DNA of 22,726 bases from Plakobranchus ocellatus (taxonomy: Eukaryota > Mollusca > Gastropoda > Plakobranchidae), in assembly GCA_019648995.1 (NCBI GenBank), contig BLXT01000089.1, positions 723,721 through 746,446 on the forward strand, written 5' to 3'. This document shows positions 1-9,900 of the stretch, in pieces. The notes beneath the pieces were generated by a model. The model ran no database searches. It saw only the letters and a list, made by a program, of their open reading frames with translations, and was not told where the DNA came from. The translations under genes and the position numbers were made by a program. Position 1 is the first letter of the stretch. The number at the start of each line of letters is the position of its first letter.

Positions 1-82
1 ACTAGTAATATATAGCAAAAAAAATCGGGACCAGAGATCAATGTCGCTAACCAGAGGTTGTCGTTATTCAGAGGTTGCACTG
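1..82. mobile_element. End of a Tc1/mariner- or pogo-type DNA transposon, cut by the window edge
   Basis: The segment ends in a sequence whose reverse complement starts CAGTGCAACCTCTG, followed by TA at 83-84, which fits the TA target site of the Tc1/mariner/pogo superfamily. The motif 'cagaggttg' occurs twice (about 52-60 and 69-77), as expected of subterminal repeats. The CAGTG-AACCTC start resembles the tips of the two complete elements at 5443 and 6983 but is a different sequence, so it is a related but separate family. The rest of the element lies outside the window, so no transposase can be judged. Confidence 0.5.
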
Positions 83-84
83 TA

Positions 85-450
85 ATTAATTAAAAAAAAT
101 AAATTGGTATTCTTTTAAAAATCATCTCGAAAACCAGATCAGTACAATTTTCACCCACTACATATATATTTAAAAATTTGGAGATCAATACAGAATTTTC
201 AGAGAAATCAACACAATATATTTAAAAATAAAGGCTGATCAATAAAAACACTCCTTGAAAATGTTGTTCTGGGTTTACATTATAAAATTAGGCATCCTAT
301 GGTTATTTTATTGCTGCATTCTACTTGTGAGCATGGGAAGTCTTTAGCCAACTTGACCTGATCAAGTCCCAAAGTCCAGTTCTACTGTTAAAATTAAAAA
401 AATGTACAGATGCAAGTTGCTTGCCAGCGCGCAAACTAAATTTTTGGATT
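85..450. other. AT-rich non-coding stretch
   Basis: No gene, RNA or recognisable repeat is visible. The segment 330-400 has phrases such as 'aagtccagttctac' that look like decayed relatives of the tandem units that follow, so the array may once have extended leftward. Confidence 0.4.
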
Positions 451-452
451 TT

Positions 453-1140
453 AAAGATTGCAAAGTGTACCACTACCTAGCAAATGTTTTGCATATTAAA
501 GCAAAAAACTAATTCATGCTCTCTGCAGGTAATATGACCAGGTTTAAAGAGGTCAATTTGTCAAGGTTGTCCATGCACACATCAGGATTATCTCCAGATT
601 GTAAAATGTACTTAGCAAATGTTTTGAGGAATGATACGAAAGACTAATTTGTACATTGTACTTCTGTGCAGGTGACAAGTCAGTTTGGAAGTGGTCAGTT
701 TTGTCTAGTTAGTTATGTTTTTTTCTGTATTCTCTCCAGATTGAAACAACAGATGCTTGCAGAATTATGCAAAAAACTAATTCATACCTCTGTGCTGGTG
801 AAAAGTCCAGTTTTCAAGTGGTCAAATTGTCCAAGTAGTCCAGTCCCTCCTCAGGATTCTCTCCAGATTGAGAAATGTTCTCCACGTTATGCAGTATTAC
901 GCAAAGGACTAATTCAAATTTATACCTCTGTGCAGGTGACAAGTCCAGTTTTGAAGTGGTCACATTTTCTAAGAAGTCCAATTCCTCCTCAGGATTCTCT
1001 TCAGATTGAGAAACATTCTCCAGGTAATGCAGAATTATGCAAAGGACTCATTCATACCTCTGTGTAGGTGAGAAGTCCAATTTTGAAGTGGTCAAATTGT
1101 CTAGGTAGTCTGTGCCTACATCAGGATTCTCTCCAGATCA
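453..1140. repeat. Tandem array of ~123-146-bp units (minisatellite/satellite)
   Basis: At least four fairly clear units and two ragged end units repeat the order 'caggattctctccagattg' ... 'gcaaaggactaattcatacctctgtgcaggtgacaagtccagttttgaagtggtcaaattgtc'. Units start near 453 (diverged), 583, 729, 852, 990 and 1122 (partial), giving lengths of about 130, 146, 123, 138 and 132. Units 852 and 990 are the closest pair, differing by a 6-bp insertion and scattered substitutions; outer units are more diverged, the usual pattern for an ageing tandem array. The plus strand is open from about 666 to 1067 across three units because their lengths are multiples of three, but no ATG precedes it and the protein is not recognised. 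Each unit contains a splice-acceptor-like 'ctctgtgcag'. Confidence 0.8.
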
Positions 1141-1280
1141 GAAGTTTCTGTTGCCAGGTGCAATCAGCCCTGCCTGCCCTACATAGAAACCAGGAAATGA
1201 CCACATAAAATTCCGTCATGTTGAGATTATGTGCTTATATCACTTTCTCCGTTTCATCTATTTTCTACAGAGTGCCTGCA

Positions 1281-1395
1281 ACATGTCACACTTGTCCACT
1301 CTGACCATTAGGTGGTCACAACAACGTGTCACACTTGTCCATGTATCCATGTGGTGGTCACAGTTATCCACATTACACCTATGTTGGTCTACACA
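1281..1395. repeat. Short ~42-bp tandem repeat, about 2.7 copies
   Basis: The word 'tgtcacacttgtcca' at 1284 recurs at 1327 and 'ggtggtcaca' at 1311 recurs at 1353, giving a period of 42-43 bp. A third, weaker copy follows (1364-1393, 'ttatccacattac...ggtctaca'). The shared 'ggtggtca...ttgtcc' vocabulary hints that it derives from the same sequence pool as the larger array upstream. No coding function is evident. Confidence 0.6.
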
Positions 1396-1459
1396 TGTAC
1401 TTGAGAATGATTTGGGAGCATTGCACTGCGATGATACAATTTATGCTGGTTAACCTCTA

Positions 1460-3600
1460 AGTCAACACAATCAGTGGAGCCATTTTAAGCAATTGCGGCA
1501 TTGGATTATGAATAATTTGTTCATCTATTTGTCTGCAAAGAGAGAGGATGTCAATTTTTCCTGAGTTACTCATTTGAAGTGGTTTTTGAAGTCATTCTCT
1601 AAACTCAAAGTGTCCAAACAGATTTGGTTTTTGGACACTCCAACAGCTCCTAACCTGTTCCTAAGGCTTGGTTTGAAAGCTTTTTTTATTTTGTCCTTAA
1701 GGTCTGTGCAGGTTACTTTTAAGATATTTTGCTTGTAACAATGTCCTTAACTGGCATTTGGATAAAACGTCTTCAGAGTTTAACTCTTCATAGGCTTTTC
1801 CTTGTTTCATCGTGTTGAAATAATCTTTATTTTTTATCTTCAAAGGCATTCCTGCGACCTGTAACATTCGCTAAAGTACAATGTTCTGTCTTTTGACCAA
1901 GGTGCCATTTTTGAAGTAGTCAATAATTTAGCGTTTAGCTGCCGTCATTTTCTTCTAAAGTTTAGTATTTGTTCTGTAAATTTGACTGCTTCAGGTCTTG
2001 AAGATTTTCTTTTTTTTTAGTTTTAAAGCCGTCCTTCACTAGCACTCTTCTTTTTTAAATTCATCTATGGCAGCTGGACATTTTGCTTTTGGCAATTTTC
2101 TCATTTAGACAGACGGACTCACTCTTTTTTCAAGTCTTAAAAACCAAATCATAAATTCTCAGAATTGAAATTTTTATTTTTTCATTTCATAAGTTCTTTG
2201 TGGCTTCTTAGTTATTTTTTCAGTTAGGACAGTCATTTGATTGGTTTGATACAGATTTGTCCTGACTTATCTCAGCTATGATTGGTAACAAATATTTGAT
2301 TTCAAAAGAGTACAAGTAGGCCTAATTCCAAGGACAAAGTCACAATCTAGCTGATTTTCACTGTGGTGCTAAAAACAGTACACGACTTGTTCATTAGAAG
2401 TTAGTGCAGTTCTACCCAAATGACCACAAGAAGATGGCAAGGCTACTTTTGTTTGATATCAGCAGCACATATAACAAAATGGGTTGCATCATAATTCTGA
2501 ATTAGTGTCAATGATGCACACAGCTTTGGTGTTAATATGAGCAAGAGAAATGATTTTATCACAGATAATGATGTTAGAGACTCTTTGTTGTAAGGGATGG
2601 CCAGAGATAAGTGGAATCTGGAGAAAGTCAACACCCTGGGACTGCAATAATTTGTTGACTTTAACCATTAGAAAACCAAAAAACAAAACAAAATGGAACT
2701 CCGAAAAGGATTGACTTCAAGCAATAAGTTTACTTAAGAGTTCACCGCAAGTGGACTGCACTGTAATAGAAAAATGGCCAGATATTCCTCTTTTTTTTTC
2801 AGCTTAAAAAAAATGGTTCAGAACATGTTCAATCACAAAACCCTTCACATTATGGGAAATATTGAGGACCCCTCTTAAAATATAAGTAATACAACTCCTG
2901 CTTAAATAAATATTATCTTGGGGATCCCTTTTGCCGTTGCAATGATCTAATTTAAAATAAACCCAATTACCAACATCTTGCATGCTTTCATGTTTTGAAA
3001 AAAAAAGAAAAAAGGTTCCTAGTATTTTAAATTGTTACAATTTTTGCTATAATTCAGTGCATGACAATCTGATATGGTGGTTCTTTTCACAGTTTTTGTT
3101 CTGAACGAGATCATTGATTGAGAATACTTTCCATCATCATAGATAGGCTTAAAAAAAAAAGTTCAGTACAGGTAAATGGAAATAGCATGCCTTTGTCATG
3201 GGTGGAGTATGCCTGTAACTGTGACACAATCCTAACCTGCTAAATACATGTTTCTTTGTTCTTGCTGTATCACTAGTGATACCTGTTTATTGGCCTCCCT
3301 GAACAGTCTCGATTCCAACTGTATATGGGTTTCAAGTTGTATATAATATATTGCTACACATTTCTTTTTATTATTTCAAGTTGATTGATAATGTTGAATA
3401 TAAATTGAATTGAATTACCTTTGCAATTCAGTGTCATCAATGAGGCATATAAGATTAACAAAACAAATAAAAATAATCATTACTCATTCAACTGTGTTAT
3501 TTTCAAATTGTCAAAGAGTAAGAGACATCTGGCTTGAATGGTGATAAATTTAATATATTGGGAACTTTATGTTTTGTGTATTGGACAGTTTTTTTTTTTT
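1460..3600. other. Spacer beyond the BOLA3 3' end; no gene recognised
   Basis: AT-rich DNA with many T and A runs. Short open frames on the minus strand at 2443-2686 overlap in two frames and match nothing I recognise. A perfect 16-bp palindrome lies at 3267-3282. The end near 3395-3416, with a 'ttgaattgaatt' run, resembles the short-repeat tails of some LINEs, but without reverse transcriptase sequence this is not callable. Confidence 0.4.
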
Positions 3601-3644
3601 TTTTTGCAGGTGTAGATACTATGTGTGAAAGATGTAGTCTTTTT

Positions 3645-3650
3645 TTTATT
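3645..3650 (-). terminator. Possible distal poly(A) signal for BOLA3
   Basis: Reverse strand AATAAA about 230 nt past the BOLA3 stop. It lies in T/A-rich low-complexity DNA, so chance occurrence is possible. The nearer ATTAAA at 3764-3769 is an alternative. Confidence 0.3.
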
Positions 3651-3655
3651 TTTAA

Positions 3656-3662
<7 letters not shown>

Positions 3663-3692
<30 letters not shown>
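3663..3692 (+). repeat. A30 homopolymer preceded by AATAAA
   Basis: A run of 30 A follows 'aataaattt' on the plus strand, with a T20-like run 60-80 bp upstream. It reads like the tail of a retroposed sequence, but no body or target-site duplication is identified. It lies downstream of BOLA3 in antisense orientation, so it is not that gene's own tail. Confidence 0.5.
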
Positions 3693-3693
<1 letters not shown>

Positions 3694-3763
3694 GTCGAGA
3701 GGGTGACAACAACAAAAAAAAACAAAGAAAGGCAAAGCCAAATGCTCTTCTGCTTAACTATTG

Positions 3764-3769
3764 TTTAAT
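3764..3769 (-). terminator. Candidate poly(A) signal of BOLA3 (ATTAAA)
   Basis: Reverse-strand ATTAAA about 110 nt after the TAA stop at 3878-3880, the common single-base variant of AATAAA and at a plausible 3' UTR distance. No transcript evidence is available. Confidence 0.4.
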
Positions 3770-3877
3770 TTCTTTCAAATGGAGAAAAAAAAAAAATTTA
3801 TGGCAACATTAGAAATATATATACAATCATAACAATAGCAGTGGTAGCACAAACTCTAAACCTGCATATGGGATGCA

Positions 3878-3946
3878 TTACTTGGCCTCTGGTGCTTTTG
3901 TGTTGAGCTGAAGGCCATGCATATTTTTTATATCTTCTGCCAAAGC
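3878..3946 (-). CDS. BOLA3: BOLA3 coding exon 4 (last)
   Basis: Acceptor 'ttccccag' then GCTTTGGCAGAAGAT; encodes [22 protein letters not shown] and TAA. It starts in phase 0 and carries the conserved MHGL motif with the candidate cluster-ligand histidine. Confidence 0.92.
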   Translation of the reverse strand, partial: ALAEDIKNMHGLQLNTKAPEAK

Positions 3947-6900
3947 CTGGGGAAGAGAAAGTGACTTGTGAAACAAAAAGTGTGTGTTACTCATTGTGAC
4001 TGTGAGTTTGAGTGTGAAATAAGCTTCATTTTTAACTGTGTAGGGAATACAAGTTACATGTAGACCCTACATTGAACTATGCTTTTATCATTATATATCA
4101 CAACAGAATGAACACATTTCGTTAAAAAAAAAGGACCAAGAAAATTGGTTTAGGCAACTTTAATTTTGCAGGCTTCTAACACATGTGAACCTTTCAGGTC
4201 TGTCTCTCAAGTACAAAATTGATACGAACATTATCCCTGGTGCAAAATAAAAAGTGACAGAAGCGACAGAATTGAAGCAAACAAAATAATGTTTACATTG
4301 GACTTCCTAAATCAGGCTCCAATGCCAGTGTTGGCATCTATGTGTATGTGCTTACAAACATTTCCATATCTCTTTTTCCATAAAAATGGTTCAGAAAGAT
4401 AAACCACAGAGATCTTTCGTCCAATAATACAGCAATAAATTGAATAGAACCAGCTCATGTATTTGGACTAACAGCCAGTAGAATTTTTTTACACCTTACA
4501 CAATGTGCTTACATAGAGTTCAATAATCTGACACCTGGTTGTCTATTATTTTATTATTATTATTAAATATTATTGTGTATGTGTGTTTTTAAGTCCATTG
4601 TTTTGCATGGAGGACCACAGTAATGACTAATAATGGCTGATTTTGTAATTCCCAGGGATTTGTTGGCCTTGCATCGGGACCAAAAACCTGAAGGCAGGGG
4701 CCACCCAGGTAATATCCCAAACATAATAAAAACAAATATTTTGAAAAATTGGATCACCAGTTTGGTCATTACAAAATAAAACTGAATTTTCCCCCCAAAA
4801 CTGGAAAGGTAGCACCTGCAACAATAATATATGGTAATGGGAATTTCAGATGTTATAATTTATAGATGCCATTTTCAGGAATTGTGCTTACCTTCATAGC
4901 TTTACGAAAAATCTGTAATTATTACAAAAAATATTTTGGATTTACAAAGTCACGAAATTGTCTGATTTATCACTGATTTTGCTTTGAAGTGTCTGTGAGA
5001 AAATAAAAAAAAACAGATAATCCAAATATTCAAATAACCAAACATAGGAAAAATATAGTTGAATATGTTCAAGGCAGTCTAAATGAGTCAAGTTGCATTT
5101 TGTACATTCAAATCATTGATGAAGCTTGATATCATATTCTATGACAATGAAACTACATGGATATAATAATGTGGCCTTTTGACAGCATTTAGAAGAGGGA
5201 AAAAAGGTACTTTAAATTCAAGCTTCTCTCACCCAACTTTAGTAGACTGGTCTCAATGTCTCATAAAATATTTCATTCTTTTGCATCAAAGAATACAGTT
5301 TTGCAAGTGAAACCAATAATAATCATAGTATTGCAAATGATTTTTTCATGATTATGATCTAATACCTGCTAGTATAGCTTGTTCATTATTTTACATCAAA
5401 TCTGCTTTAAAGATCAGCCACACAGGGTTCTATGATCTAATACAGTGGAAACCTCATAATTCGAAGTACGTGGGAATGGACCAAAACTTCGGATTATAAG
5501 ACTTCGAATTATTAAAATTCGGGGGTCTAGAACACTACTAATTATTACTAAGTTACTTCCCTTTGATAAAAAATTTTACGAAAAGAACGGCTCTCTCCTG
5601 CTTTATTACTCATGGACCTTAAACCCATTTCCCCTTTTTTGTTTGTTTATTTTTTGGCCCTGAAAAGGGCCACGGTTGTATTGTCTATATGGCTTAGTTG
5701 ACAGCTTTACTCTTAAAGTAGTCTGTGATGACACTAAGTCTGCCTGGCTCTCCTCACAACATGGTCTTCAAATGAAGTGAGCTGTGCATGTCATCAGTGC
5801 CTTGCTCGATGACAAACTTTTAACTCTCAGTGATGCTATTTTCAATTGGAGAAAATACGAGGCTGTTCAAAGTTTAATTTAAAATCTCTTCAAAAACAAG
5901 GAGAGATTTGTAATGCATCAATACCAGATGAGTAGCAGTGCAACAAGTGATAAATCTAATCGGATACACACGTGTTGGGATGCTGTGACGCTGACCGGCG
6001 TACGCGTGTGTGTGTGTGTGTGTGTGTGTGATTGATGTAATTGTGGGTCCAGACGGTAGATGCAGTGCTAGCCTCTAGGCGCCCACGTTACTGGTACTAG
6101 TATCGACACGAATTAAAAACAAAACAAAACAAAAAAAGGCACAGTGCCTCTCACTCCAGTCAGCCTAGCACACCTTGTCTCACCCCGAGCTTACAGTGCC
6201 TACACCATATCCCTTTTCCTGCGCTTGCAGCTGACTGTGTATGAAATTATTATTCATTTATAGCCTTTACAGAGGTACGTCTAGATGATCTAGACCTAGC
6301 CCGACTGCAGAGAGAGAGAGGTTCCTCAGCCAGTGACAGTGTGTGGCACTGGCAGATCGCTTGCCCGATCTAGGCCTACATTCGGCACCCCACTTACCCC
6401 CTCTTAAGCTAGTTTGAGCCCTCCCCTATGTCACTTGTTGTTAATGGCACTCCCTGGAGTAGGCCCGCTTTTTTGAAACGGTGATTCAACCTGACTGACA
6501 TTGTTTTGGGGAAGGTGAAAGGGAAACATTTTTTTTTTTCTTTTTGCGGTTTGTGGTGGTGTGGGCTTCGAATTATGAGAATCGACTTTCATTGACTTCG
6601 AATAATGAGTTCGAACTTTACAAAGCCAAAGAAGAAAAAAAAAACCTCAGATCGCAAATACTTCGGTTTATGAGAACTTCGAATAATCGGAGTTCGGCTT
6701 TTGAGGTTTCGACTGTACTCAATCCTGCACTTTCAATAAAAACCTATATGACTAGATAAATATAATCATCACCACAACATCTTTTATTGACTTCTTTAGT
6801 CTCTAAAGTTCATTATCTCTTACAAATTTAGTAATTTACATTTTCCTTTTGAGATAAAAAGTACGTGTACCAAAAATTAAATAGCATGACCATAGATAAA

Positions 6901-9900
6901 TTATCCTTAACACTCACACATATCACACAATCTGTGTACAAATTTTAACTCAAATTATCAGAAACATCTAATCAATTTACTACAGTAGAAACCTCATAAT
7001 TCGAAGTACGTGGGAATGGACCAAAACTTCGGATTATAAGACTTCAAATTATTAAAATTCGGGGGTCTTAAACACCACTAATTAGTACCGGGTTACTTCC
7101 CTTTGATAAAAAATTTAACAAAAAGAACGGCTCTCTCCTGCTTTAATACTCATGGACCTTAAACCCATTTCCCCTTTTTGTTTGTTTATTGTTTGGCCCT
7201 GAAAAGGGCCGTGGTTGTATTGACTATTTGGCTTAGTTGGCAGCTTTATTTTTAAAGTGGTCAGGGATGACAATCTGCCTGGCTCTCCTCACAACATGGT
7301 CTTCAAATAAAAAAAAAAATGAGCTGCGCATGTCATCAATGCCTTGCTCGATGACAAACTTTTAACTCTCAGTGATGCTATTTTCAATTGGAGAAAATTC
7401 GAAGCTGTTCAAAGTTTAATTCAAAATCTATTCAAAAACAAGAAGAGATTTGTAATGCATCAATACCACATGAGTAGCAATGCAAGAGATAGGTCTAATC
7501 GGATACACACGTGTCGGGATGCTATGATGCTGACCGGCGTACGCGTGTGTGTTTGATGTAATGGTGGGTCCAGACAGTGGATGCAGTGCTAGCCTCTAGG
7601 CGCCCACTTTACTGGTACCAGTATCGACACAAAAAAAGGCACAGTGCCTCTCACTCCAGTCACGCCTAGCACACCTTGTCTCACCCTGAGCCTACAGTGC
7701 CTACACCATCTCCCCTTTCCTGCGCTTGCAGCTGACTGTGCGTGAAATTATTATTCATTTATTGCCTTTACAGGTAGGACTAGATGATCTAGACCTAGCG
7801 TGACCTCAGCGAGAGGTTCCTGAGCCAGTGGCAGTGTGTGGCACTGGCAGATCGCGTGCCCGCTCTAGGCCTACATTCGGCACCCCACTTCCCCCCTCTC
7901 AAGCTAGTTTGAGCCCTCTCCTATCTCACTTGTTGTTAATGGCATTCCCTGGAGTAGGCCCGCTTTGTTGAAACGGTGATTCACCTGATTGGCATTGTTT
8001 TGGGGATGGTGAAAGGGAAACATTTTTTTTTCTTTTTGCGGTTTGTGGCGGTGTGGGCTTCGAATTATGAGAATCGACTTTCTTTGACTTCGAATAATGA
8101 GTTCGAACTTTACAAAGCCAAAGAAGAAAAAAAAACCTCACATCGCAAATACTTCGGTTTAAGAAAAATTCGAATAACCGGACTTCGGCTTTTGAGGTTT
8201 CGACTGTATATTTCTTGTGGACTTTCCGTAACTATTACTTAATTTACAAGTAAAGTTATGACTCTTCACATACCTCATTTACCATCCTGTGTTGCTGTAT
8301 TGTCCTTTTCCCTTGAAACTGGGGTGATTCAATTGAGATCTGATACATAGCACCACAACCACCTTAAAAATAAGAGAGAAAAATCCACTCAGGTGTCTGT
8401 TACTTTATCAACACACATATAAAATACCATGTAATTGTAAATTGCTTCACAAAGCATCAACAGAGGGTTAGAGAAAAAGGTAAAAAAAAAAGGGGGAAAA
8501 ATCATGGCAAGAAAAGGGAAAGGACTTCATCAATGGTTTCAGTAAATATAATATTCATTTCAACAACAGCAACTACTGCATAGAAGCTCACCAATAAGGA
8601 CATTTTAACTGTGAAGCTCCTTGGCTTTAACTTAACATACTAAGCCTGAGCATGGCCACTGCCCTTTTCAACAGTTTCTGCTCTGGCTATTTTCATTCTT
8701 GATTTTATCCTCTTGCTTGATGGAAAAAAAACATGACCACTTCTGTGAAGCAAATGTAAAATAAAACAGTAAAAAAAAAAGCAGTTGGAATGAGCTTAAA
8801 AAAACCTAAACAGTGAAAGAGAAGTGAAGTGAGGAGTAAGATATGGTGTCTTCGTTACCATAGTGTACCTGAAACATCAGAAACTTGGACATGAGTTGCA
8901 TCAGGAAAAGCTCTGTTTATTTTCTCCATGAGCTGTTTTTCTCCTGCTGTGAGATCTATCTTGTCCTCTGAATCATTGGGAGTTGATGTAGAAAAGGCAT
9001 GAATATATGGTGTGGAATAGGTGGTTGATACTGCTCTAACAGCACTCAAGTGAACCTGAAATTAAGAAAATATTTTGGAGTTTGCCAAAAAAAAATCTAA
9101 ATTAAAATCTTTAGCTCTGAATCTTTTAACGAGATTTCAAATTATTTTAAAGTAGTTTTGATAGAAAAAAATTGAAAAAAAAAATTTATTTGTTATCAGT
9201 AAAGATAAAAAAGTGAAGTTTATTGAAGATGACAATGATCATGAACTTGAGTAAAGAGTAAAATTAAACAAGAATTAGACAAGAGCGATTTCTTGTTAAT
9301 ATCCATGGGAAAGTGTCAACAAATATATTTCAATTAAAAAAGCATCCTGAGAAAAAAAGCAGCATTATATTAATTATGTAAAATATTTGTGTAATGGCCT
9401 AGGAAAAGTGCGGAATTGTCGGAAATTTTACATTTTCATGTGTTTATTTGTTCTAAAAATACTGATAATGGCGTGGGATATGCTTTTTAAAACACGAAAA
9501 TAGCTCTATATTTTAGTTCTTTTCTAGAAAACAGATAATAAGAATGTGCATTTTGTTGTTGAGTATTGCAGATCTAAGCCCATAGTTACTCTTAAAACGC
9601 TGGCATTCTTGATAGTGCGGATGCTTTTCACAACTTCAACCCAAATAGTTAGAGATATATTAATACGCGCATCTTGGATACTGTAAACACTGACGTAAAA
9701 CTGTTTAAAAATCCTTAAACGGTAATCCAACTCCCGCAAATATGTAATTATTTCATTTCAGATGTATATAAGATGCATATTTGCTCTCAAAAATTGAAAA
9801 TTTAAGTTTACAAGGCCTTTTAGGTGCCTACATCAGATGTTCAGAAATGTCCACATTTTCACCTTGCAAAAACATAGATACGAAAATGTTTATCGTATGC

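Noticed and set aside
2443-2686. Overlapping minus-strand frames, possible exon
   Set aside because: Two frames compete, no motif is recognised and no convincing splice sites bound them.
3503-3812. Open frames across the A30 tract on both strands
   Set aside because: Poly-Lys or poly-Phe produced by homopolymers; no similarity to any protein.
4655-4708. Exon-like segment between 'cccag' and 'gtaata' on the plus strand
   Set aside because: A chance acceptor/donor pair; in-frame stop and no protein similarity, and it lies inside the intron of a gene on the other strand.
7976-8242. 88-codon plus-strand frame at the right end of transposon copy 2 (and the 71-codon one in copy 1)
   Set aside because: It runs through the subterminal repeats and out past the element end; the peptide only reflects TTCGAATTAT repetition.
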